DNA from: Boothiomyces macroporosus
Taxonomy: Eukaryota; Chytridiomycota; Chytridiomycetes; Rhizophydiales; Terramycetaceae
DNA: 12,748 nt
Reading direction: 5' to 3'
Assembly (NCBI GenBank): GCA_027604185.1
Contig: JADGKB010000205.1
Location: forward strand, 1 to 12,748
The notes beneath the pieces were generated by a model. That model saw only the letters and a list, made by a program, of their open reading frames with translations, had not been told where the DNA came from and searched no databases. Shown one piece after another: positions 1 through 6,684 of this stretch (its first letter is position 1; each line of letters opens with the position of its first letter). Both the position numbers and the translations under genes were made by a program.

Positions 1-480
1 AGCTTGGAGAATATGAAATGGTTAAAGGAAAACGGATGTCCCTGGGATTGCAAGTCCCTTTACACTGCAGTAAGAAACGGGAGCTTGGAGAATGTGAAAT
101 GGCTATTAGAGAATGGTTGTCCTTGGGATGAACGTACATTTGCTTGCGCTGCAAATAATGGAAACTTGGAGATTATGAAACTGTTATTACAAAATGAATG
201 TGAATGGTCTCCAAACACATTTGAAATCGCAGCTGAAAACGGCAACTTGGATAATATGAAATGGTTGTTAGAGAATGGCTGTCCTTGGAGCGATAACACA
301 TATTACAAGGCAGCTGTACACGGAAACGTTCAAAATTTAAATTGGCTTAAGGAAAATAACTGTCCCTGGGATTATCAAAAAGTCTCTGGCGGCACAATTG
401 GAATGAATGTAGAGATTTTGGATTGGTTCGAGAAGAATGGAATGGAAGAATTTTATCTTTGCAAATTATGTGACTTTTGA
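1..480 (+). CDS. Ankyrin-repeat protein, 3' end (5' cut by window edge)
   Basis: The frame is open from base 1 to the TGA at 478-480, so the gene starts outside the window. The protein is about 5.5 tandem units of 27 residues with the pattern NxxNMKWLxENGCPWDxxTFxxAAxxGNLE. This is the diverged CPW-type ankyrin repeat seen in large expanded families in protists and giant viruses. The repeat also shows in the DNA with an 81-nt period (the units at 1 and 82 are nearly identical). The last unit degenerates and the protein ends with a short tail, KLCDF. Ankyrin arrays bind other proteins; no enzymatic domain is visible in this part, so a specific role cannot be given. No AATAAA follows the stop closely. 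Confidence 0.85.
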   Translation, partial: SLENMKWLKENGCPWDCKSLYTAVRNGSLENVKWLLENGCPWDERTFACAANNGNLEIMKLLLQNECEWSPNTFEIAAENGNLDNMKWLLENGCPWSDNTYYKAAVHGNVQNLNWLKENNCPWDYQKVSGGTIGMNVEILDWFEKNGMEEFYLCKLCDF

Positions 481-654
481 AGATGTCCATTGATGTAAGC
501 TCTGTCTGTCACTGAGAATTCAAAAACTTGACAATTCTCAATCAGAATCCTGAATGGTGTTTTATCTATGTGATTGTGACATTCTGGCTTCAATTTATCC
601 ACTTGAATGTTTAAAACGTGAATTATCAAAAGCAATATAATAAAAAGGAAATGT
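481..654. other. Intergenic spacer, nothing recognised
   Basis: AT-rich spacer between the ankyrin gene and the phosphoesterase remnant, whose 3' ends face each other. A minus-strand frame is open here, but it has no recognisable motif and is out of frame with the phosphoesterase. Confidence 0.4.
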
Positions 655-1008
655 TTATAGCTCCATTGGACAATCAGTTCGCTTTTCTTGTAAGCCAAAA
701 ATAGGATGGAAGGAAACAGCCCATTCATCTCTCTTTGACAACCACCCATCTAACCCAAATATTCTCTTCATCGTGCCAGGAATACTGCTGTGCTCGAAAT
801 GCCTGTTCTTGTATCCACTCTTGAACACCATATTCTTTGGAGTATATGGCGAAATCACAATCGCTGGAACACGTACTCCCAGCCTAGTAAAGTGGAAATC
901 ATTGTATTTTGGATAGGTTGGCAGTTTATCTGGTCGTGGTATATTTGTTGGCGGTGTTACGTGGTCATAGAAGCCTCCGTGTTCACAAACATCAGGTTCT
1001 CCTCCCAC
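655..1008 (-). pseudogene. Phosphoesterase (phospholipase C / acid phosphatase family), 5'-truncated C-terminal remnant
   Basis: The translation contains EHGGFYDHVTPP, then an LGVRVPAIVISPYTP segment, HSSIPGTMKRIFGL, and an ending with RTDCPMEL. These are C-terminal landmarks of the phosphoesterase family (PF04185-type: phospholipase C and acid phosphatases). The family's metal-binding DEHGG motif reads CEHGG here, so a key acidic residue is missing. The open frame continues only to about 1065, where a TAA stops it. It contains no ATG before the motif, and the PNKP gene begins its 3' end at 1101, so the N-terminal two thirds cannot fit. No splice sites that would supply a DEHGG-containing exon were found. 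I read it as a recent truncated copy, because more than 100 codons remain open. A hidden upstream exon elsewhere is unlikely but not excluded. Confidence 0.7.
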
Positions 1009-1100
1009 AATAAATTGTAATCCAATATATTCTGGGACTTTCCAGTTACTAATACATGGAAATAATTAGTATTAATAACAAATGCACTGAATAAAATGTA

Positions 1101-2357
1101 TTAAATCAAATACTGTTTCCAAAAGTTTCTTTCGGTATCATCTTGGAATTCCAAAGAGAATGGAATTTCATATATGGCATCAAAGCCTTCCTTTAAGTTC
1201 GGCTTTTCGAATTTACTCCAATAGGTATGCAGTGCGATCTTTGGTACATTTTTCCCTTTCTCTGTCCCTCCTTTCACAAGCGGCAGGAATTCTCGATAGA
1301 AATTGTTGTGGATACAAATTTCAAGAGAAGCAGTAAAATACAAACACGCAGCCTTTTTTCCAGTCTTTAGTTCCAAGTACTTTTTACGCGTTGCTTCCTG
1401 CGGATTGGTATTGTCAATTACAATCTTTTTACCTTCTGATAGATATTGTTTGTATAGTTTGATGCAATTTGGAAGCGATCGCAATGTATCTTGGTTGATC
1501 ACATTGAACTGAGGTATTTTCTTGCTGCAAAAAGTAGATTTGCCACTAGCAGGCGAGCCTACACAAACAAGGATATCATATTGGTCCAGGTCAGGTAATT
1601 TTATAGCAGTTTCAAATTTAGAGGGCTGAAATGAAATCTCGGGTAGTGGTGGGTGATCAAATAACTGTAATGTTTTGTAATCCAACTCCATTTTAAAGAC
1701 ATCTTTGCTGAATAATTGTTGCGGTACAATGAATTGCATGTTCAGATTCAGTGCCCACTTGTAATCTGTATCCGCATGGTCTGCATTCCTATGTGATCTT
1801 CCAGCAGCATCTCCACAGTAAAAAGATTTTAAAGTATCTGCCATTGGTTCAGGATACATGGAGATGTACAAATCCCACATTTTAGTTCGAGGTTTTCGAT
1901 ACAGATCATCTTCTGCCGCCGCATATATCAACATTGGAGGGACTTTTTCTCCATTTTCTTTTTCCATAGTTTGCAACTCTTTGATCGTTTTTTCTATTCT
2001 GCCTTGGAAAGCGGCTCTGTTTTTGACTTTGTGATCCTTTAACGCATTCTTTTGGTTGGAAAAGATAACGATTGAATAGCCCGCTTTTGAAAGCTTTTGA
2101 AGGACATGCGGAACTGATGAGCAAAACCACTCCCAATCATTACCATCTTTTGGCATTACATTTCCGCTCTTTGTATTGGCGATCGTTCCATCAAAATCAA
2201 ACGCTGCAACTTTTTCGGATGATTGATAATCCCCATACTTTCCAAATATCACCGACCCTCTGACTGACCAATCAACTATTGGTTTGATATTCAAGAAAGC
2301 GTTCAGGTTTGACTGCTTCTTTGTATTACTTGAAGCGTCTTCGGTTTTGCGCTTCAT
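1101..2357 (-). CDS. PNKP: Bifunctional polynucleotide 3'-phosphatase/5'-kinase
   Basis: Single exon, 418 aa. It repairs DNA strand-break ends by removing 3'-phosphate and adding 5'-phosphate, in the nucleus. The phosphatase half has the HAD motif DFDGT (54-58; D54 and D56 are the expected catalytic aspartates), IFSNQ (98-102), a conserved KPR (155-157) and GDAAGR (182-187). The kinase half has the P-loop GSPASGKS (267-274) and the downstream INQDTL and IDNTNP motifs. There is no N-terminal FHA domain, as in yeast-type enzymes of similar length, so XRCC-type scaffold binding through FHA is not expected. The basic N-terminus carries QSNLNAFL (15-22), resembling a PCNA-binding PIP box. The start is the first ATG after the upstream stop. 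The gene is divergent from family gene A across 150 bp and shows no clear TATA box of its own. Confidence 0.95.
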   Translation of the reverse strand: MKRKTEDASSNTKKQSNLNAFLNIKPIVDWSVRGSVIFGKYGDYQSSEKVAAFDFDGTIANTKSGNVMPKDGNDWEWFCSSVPHVLQKLSKAGYSIVIFSNQKNALKDHKVKNRAAFQGRIEKTIKELQTMEKENGEKVPPMLIYAAAEDDLYRKPRTKMWDLYISMYPEPMADTLKSFYCGDAAGRSHRNADHADTDYKWALNLNMQFIVPQQLFSKDVFKMELDYKTLQLFDHPPLPEISFQPSKFETAIKLPDLDQYDILVCVGSPASGKSTFCSKKIPQFNVINQDTLRSLPNCIKLYKQYLSEGKKIVIDNTNPQEATRKKYLELKTGKKAACLYFTASLEICIHNNFYREFLPLVKGGTEKGKNVPKIALHTYWSKFEKPNLKEGFDAIYEIPFSLEFQDDTERNFWKQYLI

Positions 2358-2507
2358 TCGCCAAAAAAATAAATCGGGTGTGGCATGAAAAAAGCGTCAA
2401 TGCAAAGTTGTTTACGTCAAAATGAGGAAGCAATCCACGTTAAACAAATCAACATCCACAGCAAATAAACGTGAAGTATAAAAGGCAAAGAAACTTCAGA
2501 CAGGTTA
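2358..2507. promoter_or_regulatory. Divergent promoter region between PNKP and family gene A
   Basis: For gene A (+) there is TATAAAAG at 2477-2484, 31 nt before its ATG, and TTAAACAA at 2440-2447, 61-68 nt before the ATG. A second forkhead-type site, GTAAACAA, lies on the opposite strand at 2408-2415. CCACGT directly precedes the TAAACAA, and TCCA follows 6 nt after TAAACAAA, as in gene B. No TATA is apparent in the PNKP direction. Confidence 0.7.
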
Positions 2508-3152
2508 ATGTATTCTCTATTCTTGACTGCACTTGCTCCTTCTGTAGCTGCGTACTCTCTCTGTAACCCAACCAACTACCCATATGCTGGGCTATCCGTT
2601 ACAAACATCCCAATTTTAAACACTGTTACTCAATCCATCACCGTTGGAGGAAAGTCTGTCCCAGTTACTGTATCCGGTTCCATTTCGGTTGTAGATGGAT
2701 GTAACTTTGCCACAAAGGACCTAGCCTTCTCCGGACCAGCTTCTATTGAATTTGTAGGTAGATTAGCTTCGGATACTACTGGTGATGGCGCTGTTTTGCT
2801 TTCCACTGCACAAGTATCTGCCTCATCTTCACCATCCAGCCAAACCTACACCTTTATCTCAACCGCCGGCAATTGGGTCAGTTACAATGATTTCGACATT
2901 ATTGAATTGTTTGACCCTGTTTCCAAGGCTGTTATTGGAACCGCTACCTTGCCAGCAAAGAACAAACCAGTTACCACCACCACAACAACAACCATCAAGC
3001 CAATCGCTACTACACCAGCTTACGTTGCGCCAGTCGTTGTTACTTCAACCACCACAGTTGCACCAGCTTACACTGGAAAGACTTCTGATGCCTCAAAGCT
3101 CATGATTGGCGGATTATCCGCTTTGTTGTTGTGTATGGTCACTTTATTCTGA
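2508..3152 (+). CDS. DM13-like GPI-anchored surface protein, family gene A (intronless)
   Basis: 214 aa. A short signal peptide (1-15) is followed by YSLCNPTNYPYAG, then the core VPVTVSGSISVVDGC (51-65) and a segment ending AGNWVSYNDFDIIELFDP (120-137). A Thr-rich linker (about 150-190) leads to a hydrophobic C-terminal tail of GPI-signal type. Two cysteines (C19, C65) are shared with the paralogues. The pattern VSGxxxVVDGC, an F/Y-S-G-P turn and a late W plus ND-D motif resemble the DM13 domain (VSGTVxxVDDC...GP...D-D-I), a redox-linked extracellular domain; this assignment is by eye. The likely location is the cell surface or wall. The start is set by the signal peptide and the TATA box 31 nt upstream. 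Unlike genes B-E it has no intron after the DGC codons: the sequence runs straight through into TTT GCC. Confidence 0.85.
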   Translation: MYSLFLTALAPSVAAYSLCNPTNYPYAGLSVTNIPILNTVTQSITVGGKSVPVTVSGSISVVDGCNFATKDLAFSGPASIEFVGRLASDTTGDGAVLLSTAQVSASSSPSSQTYTFISTAGNWVSYNDFDIIELFDPVSKAVIGTATLPAKNKPVTTTTTTTIKPIATTPAYVAPVVVTSTTTVAPAYTGKTSDASKLMIGGLSALLLCMVTLF

Positions 3153-3157
3153 ATAAA
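3152..3157 (+). terminator. AATAAA signal overlapping the gene A stop codon
   Basis: Reads TGAATAAA: the last base of the TGA stop is the first base of AATAAA, implying a 3' UTR of only some tens of bases. Confidence 0.6.
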
Positions 3158-3256
3158 CTGTCATTATAAGCTAAAGACTGTTACACGCTTGTTTGTTTCC
3201 ATGCCACGGAAATTGATTTCCACAAAATGGCATTGTTTTTGTCAAATGTTCTCCAC

Positions 3257-3298
3257 GTAAACAAACGAATATCCATTTCAAACAAATCGCATATAAAT
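3257..3298 (+). promoter_or_regulatory. Gene B promoter: GTAAACAA element and TATA box
   Basis: GTAAACAA at 3257-3264 and TATAAAT at 3292-3298, with ATG at 3330 (38 nt after the TATA start). The flank CCACG-TAAACAAA-6 nt-TCCA matches the gene A promoter, as expected from a tandem duplication that included the promoter. Confidence 0.7.
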
Positions 3299-3329
3299 AT
3301 TTTCATAGTTTTGTTTCATATCTTTGATA

Positions 3330-3954
3330 ATGCTATCAGTACTTTTATCATTTGCCCCATCCGTGTTTGCTTATAGCCTTTGTAACACCCAAAACTATCC
3401 GTATGCCAACCAAGTGGTTACAGATGTCCCCTTCTATACGCCTGGTACAGTCACTATCACAGTAAATAATCAAACAGTTCCAGTAACTGTGTCTGGGTCA
3501 GTTTCTGTAGTTGACGGGTGCCATGTAATAATTGTATTAATTCTAGTTTGCAACTAAAGATTTATCATTTACTGGGCCTTCATTTGTAAAATTCGTTGGA
3601 AGAAAGGCGACGGATACATCTGGTGCCAGTGCAGTTTTACTCTCGACTTCTGTCGTAACATCACCTTCAAGTCAAACCTATACTTTTGTTTCAACTGCAG
3701 GAAACTGGGTTAGCTACAATGACTTTGATTTGATTGAACTCTTTGATCCTGTATCATTAGCGGTGATTGGTATTGCTACTTTGCCTCCAAAGAATCCTGC
3801 CACTCCAATCACTATTAGTTCCACAAAGGCAGCAGTGTTGGTTACATCTACTGCTAATCCTGCGCCAGCCTCAACAACTACTTCTACCTCATCTGGTGCA
3901 ACTGCAATTGGCGGGGGTTTGGCAGCCCTAGTATTTCTCGCTAATGTACTATAA
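3330..3954 (+). CDS. DM13-like GPI-anchored surface protein, family gene B
   Basis: Join of 3330-3524 and 3547-3954; 200 aa. Removing a 22-nt GT-AG intron after DGCH restores DGC-H-FATKDLSFTGPSF, collinear with gene A (DGCNFATKDLAFSGPAS). Without splicing the frame ends at a TAA 33 nt into the extension. Signal peptide about 1-14 (ends SVFA before YSLCN), cysteines at SLCN and VDGC, a conserved AGNWVSYNDFDLIELFDP block, a Ser/Thr/Ala-rich linker and a hydrophobic tail for GPI attachment. The ATG at 3330 is chosen because it starts the signal peptide and lies 38 nt after the TATA start. It is the closest relative of gene A in this window. Confidence 0.88.
3525..3546 (+). other. 22-nt intron in gene B
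   Basis: Phase 0, begins GTAATA, ends TTCTAG, with a TTAAT branch-like site. It interrupts DGCH and FATKD. Length is not a multiple of three, so retention shifts the frame. Confidence 0.85.
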
Positions 3955-4123
3955 TATAATGATTGTTGGTTTTGACGCGAACAAGATAATTTGAGTCCGA
4001 ATGCAACAAACATGTAGTGCAATCCATGTTCTTGAGCGCTCATGAATAATTTTACCACAAGAAAATAGAAGTTGAATGTAAACTAAAATGGTATAGCGGA
4101 ATATAAATCGAGAAAGTAGTATC

Positions 4124-4158
4124 AACATGGTCCTATAGCTTACTACCACGACCATGTT
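4124..4158. repeat. 9-bp perfect inverted repeat with 17-nt loop
   Basis: AACATGGTC at 4124-4132 and GACCATGTT at 4150-4158 could form a hairpin. It sits just after the orphan TATA-like sequence at 4102. It could be chance. Confidence 0.3.
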
Positions 4159-4255
4159 TGTACTTAAACAGTTGCTGTTTGCAGAAGGATATGACAATTA
4201 ACACTTGATCAGCCATACCATTTATCTATGATAAATTTTGTTTTCAAACATTAAA

Positions 4256-4310
4256 TCACGTGACTGAGTAAACAATTCTTTTGTATACAAATAAATGAAT
4301 AATATAAATA
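4256..4310 (+). promoter_or_regulatory. Gene C promoter: E-box, GTAAACAA and TATA box
   Basis: TCACGTGA palindrome at 4256-4263, GTAAACAA at 4268-4275 (60-67 nt before ATG) and TATAAATA at 4303-4310 (starts 32 nt before the ATG at 4335). The E-box is the type bound by Cbf1/Pho4-like bHLH proteins; no CACGTG was noticed in the sibling promoters. Confidence 0.65.
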
Positions 4311-4334
4311 TCATGAATTAGCGAAAAATCCAAA

Positions 4335-4949
4335 ATGTTCCAAATACTACTATCCACTTTGGCAGCTTCAGTTTCCGCTTACTCACTATGTAATCCAACC
4401 AATTATCCTTACAAGGGACAAACTGTATCTGTGCCAATTCAACCTGCTGCTGCTGCAGTCATTGTAAACCAAATCACTGTACCAGTTACAGTATCCGGAA
4501 ATATCAAAGTTATTGATGGATGCACTGTAAATTTTCCTTTAATTTAGTTTGCTGTATCCAACTTGGCGTTTAGTGGACCGTCGTTCATTCAATTCGTCGG
4601 AAGACTAAATTCGGACACTACTGGAGCCAAGGCCGTCTTGTTAACAAGCGCACTAGTTCCTGCCACAATTATGACCAACGCTCAATACACTTTTGTCCAA
4701 ACTGCTGGTAACTGGGTATCATACAATGATTTTGACATTATCGAATTGTTTGATCCAGCATCAAAAAGCGTTATTGGAGTTGCCAACATGCCTGCCAAAC
4801 CAGTTGTAACCACAAGTGCAGCGGCATCTACCTCCCGCACTACCGCTCCAGCTGCTGCTGCTGCAACTACGGGGGGAAAAACCTCAGACTCCACAAAAGC
4901 AACAATTGCAGGAATATCTGCATTCATTTGCCTGGCTGTATTACTTTAA
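4335..4949 (+). CDS. DM13-like GPI-anchored surface protein, family gene C
   Basis: Join of 4335-4526 and 4548-4949; 197 aa. Splicing out 21 nt after DGCT gives DGCTFAVSNLAFSGPSF, matching genes A and B. The unspliced frame meets a stop at the intron's terminal TAG. Signal peptide about 1-16 (ends VSA before YSLCNPTNYPY), conserved VPVTVSG...VIDGC and AGNWVSYNDFDIIELFDP blocks, then a short Thr/Ala linker and a hydrophobic GPI-type tail. The C-terminal GGKTSDSTKATIAG resembles gene A's TGKTSDASKLMIGG. Third member of the plus-strand tandem array. Confidence 0.88.
4527..4547 (+). other. 21-nt intron in gene C
   Basis: Phase 0, begins GTAAAT, ends ATTTAG, with a TTTAAT branch-like site. Length is a multiple of three, and the terminal TAG is in frame, so retention is still translation-terminating. 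Confidence 0.85.
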
Positions 4950-5016
4950 ATAGAACAGTATATAACTTTTGAATTTATCATAACTTTGAATTCAGGACTA
5001 TAGTTTACCACAATAT

Positions 5017-5022
5017 TTTATT
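5017..5022 (-). terminator. AATAAA signal after the F-box gene
   Basis: AATAAA on the minus strand begins 10 nt past the last base of the TGA stop (5032-5034). Confidence 0.5.
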
Positions 5023-5031
5023 GGTACATGT

Positions 5032-5907
5032 TCAAACCATCATCCACCACAATGGCGCCTTGACTTCAATATCTGCTACTGCCAGACTATCTTCCCCACA
5101 AGATAAGCAGTCGACATTTACCGAGATTCCATCCCGTACTTCAAAATTACTGGTAAAACTCTTGATTTTTCCTCGATCGCCATTCCACTCCCAATGATTG
5201 CTCAACAGACACTCTGTTGGGTCAGATAAAGTAGTGTAACTGGTAATGCTCTTGTCCAAAATACCATCATGGAATTCTCTTTCCAAAGAAACAGAAATAC
5301 TGGCTGCGCAACAGTCGTTCTTACTACACAGTTGTGAATCCCGACAACTACGTGGAGCCAGCACGTCAACTACACGCCAAGTTTGAAAAATCAAACTAAT
5401 TTGTAAATCGGTATCCATGTACTTGCCTGGTCTATCACAAATCGTTTCAAAGGTCTTTAGGATATGTCTAAAAAGCGTGTCATAGGCAGGTCGAAGTGAC
5501 ATGGGAATTTGATTAGACATACTGCTCCAACCTTCCTTCAGAAATACAGTCAACTGCTTATATTGGTCACGATCAAACAAATCTAGTTTGATGTTCTTTA
5601 ACATTTCCAACAAGATTTTAGCCAAACCCACAAACCCACAATTTGAATTCAAGTTTTTAATCAAACGGAAATACACATGCTCTTTATCTATACGCGCTGG
5701 TTGTAGCGTAACTACTGATGATCTTTTGTTGCAATCTTGAGTTAATGTAAGTGTTAATTGGGGTGACTTGCGTGTACTTCCGCGTAGAATGGATTCTAGG
5801 CATAATAAGGCAGCTACAGAAAACTTTTTGTCTACTTTGCGTACTGTATACAAGTCTGATCGCTCTAGATTTTGAAAGACTAAGATCCAGATTTCTGTAG
5901 GAAGCAT
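5032..5907 (-). CDS. F-box protein
   Basis: Single exon, 291 aa. The N-terminus MLPTEIWILVFQNLERSDLY followed by VRKVDKKFSVAAL matches the F-box pattern (LPxEIWxxIFxxL...L...Cxxxxxx), which docks to Skp1 in SCF ubiquitin ligases. The remaining 250 residues carry no repeats (no LRR, WD or Kelch) that would name a substrate class. A Cys-rich stretch around 193-206 and a C-terminal CLSC might bind metal. The gene lies between the two blocks of the DM13-like family and on the same strand as D and E; its ATG is only 50 bp after the gene D stop, so its promoter must overlap the 3' end of D. No clear TATA box. Confidence 0.8.
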   Translation of the reverse strand: MLPTEIWILVFQNLERSDLYTVRKVDKKFSVAALLCLESILRGSTRKSPQLTLTLTQDCNKRSSVVTLQPARIDKEHVYFRLIKNLNSNCGFVGLAKILLEMLKNIKLDLFDRDQYKQLTVFLKEGWSSMSNQIPMSLRPAYDTLFRHILKTFETICDRPGKYMDTDLQISLIFQTWRVVDVLAPRSCRDSQLCSKNDCCAASISVSLEREFHDGILDKSITSYTTLSDPTECLLSNHWEWNGDRGKIKSFTSNFEVRDGISVNVDCLSCGEDSLAVADIEVKAPLWWMMV

Positions 5908-5953
5908 CTAAATTGTGAGAATGACGTTTCAGTTTTTGAGGTTGACAATAATA

Positions 5954-5959
5954 TTTATT
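5954..5959 (-). terminator. AATAAA signal overlapping the gene D stop codon
   Basis: Minus strand reads TAATAAA: the hexamer starts at the second base of the TAA stop. Confidence 0.6.
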
Positions 5960-6539
5960 ACAATAAAGTGACAAGGAGATGCGCAATGATTGCTAGTACT
6001 CCCAAGCACAACTTTATAGTGGATGAATTTACTCTGGTGGGTGTCGGAGCGCCTGTAGTCTGCGACAATGTAGTTTGAACTGTAGCTCCTGCTAGTGGCA
6101 ATGGCAGAACCCCCAATCCAACGAATGCCTGATTTGTGACATCGTATACTTCAAAGCTGTCAAAGTCACTAAACGAAACAAACGAGCCAGGAGATTTTAT
6201 AAAGGTGTAGGTGGCTGTTCCAGGTGAAAGCGTGCCATCTATAAGTCTTACTGCTGCAGTTCCACTAACATCTGCATTCTTTTTTCCGTACATCGTTGTT
6301 GATGGGGACACACCTTGCAATACGAGGTTAGAAACAGCAAACTACTTTAAACGACAAATTACTGTGCATCCATCTATGATTTTGACAGTACCAGAGACTT
6401 TTACCGCAGTACCATTGATAGCTTTAGTTGCAGTGGGAATCAATTGCACTTCCACATCGAGATTTGCGTAGGGATAAACAGTTGGATTACAAAGTGAATA
6501 TGCTGCAGTGATAGTAGCTAGAATTAGATTGAACAGCAT
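5958..6539 (-). CDS. DM13-like GPI-anchored surface protein, family gene D
   Basis: Join on the minus strand of 6539-6363 and 6341-5958; 186 aa. Signal peptide (about 1-13) precedes YSLCNPTVYPYANL; then VKVSGTVKIIDGCT, a 21-nt intron, FAVSNLVLQGVSP, and a late block SFVSFSDFDSFEVYDV corresponding to NWVSYNDFDIIELFD in genes A-C. D is the most diverged copy: the W of the late block is F, the FSGP turn is LQGV, and the Thr linker is short. It ends in a hydrophobic GPI-type tail. An out-of-frame ATG lies 8 nt upstream of the chosen start and would give a 7-codon frame overlapping it, but it probably sits at or before the transcription start. Confidence 0.86.
6342..6362 (-). other. 21-nt intron in gene D
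   Basis: Phase 0, begins GTAATT, ends AAGTAG, at the same position as the introns of B, C and E. The terminal TAG is in frame if the intron is retained. Confidence 0.85.
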
Positions 6540-6563
6540 GGCTCCATGTTTTGATTTTTGTTC

Positions 6564-6600
6564 TATTTAAATTACACGATATCCACGCAGGTTTGTTTAC
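6564..6600 (-). promoter_or_regulatory. Gene D promoter: GTAAACAA element and TATA-like box
   Basis: On the minus strand GTAAACAA (6600-6593) lies 54-61 nt before the ATG at 6539. A TATA-like ATTTAAATA (6572-6564) starts 33 nt before it. The TATA is weaker than in the siblings. Confidence 0.6.
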
Positions 6601-6684
6601 TTGACATAAACTAAACATTAAACATTTGGGATTGTTTTGAAAGCGAATTTCAAAGGGAAATATAGATTCAAATGAAATATATTC

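Larger units (their letters stand above)
3955..4334. other. Longest intergenic stretch: gene C promoter and an orphan promoter-like patch
   Basis: No credible gene is seen. Near gene C: palindromic TCACGTGA (E-box, 4256-4263), GTAAACAA (4268-4275) and TATAAATA (4303-4310). Further upstream, GTAAAC (4078-4083) followed by TATAAATC (4102-4109) looks like a second promoter core, but only a 15-codon reading frame (from 4154) follows. A 9-bp perfect inverted repeat lies at 4124-4132 and 4150-4158. Confidence 0.5.

Noticed and set aside
3949..4197. Minus-strand open frame in the B-C spacer
   Set aside because: No recognisable motif or credible start context, and it overlaps gene B's 3' end.
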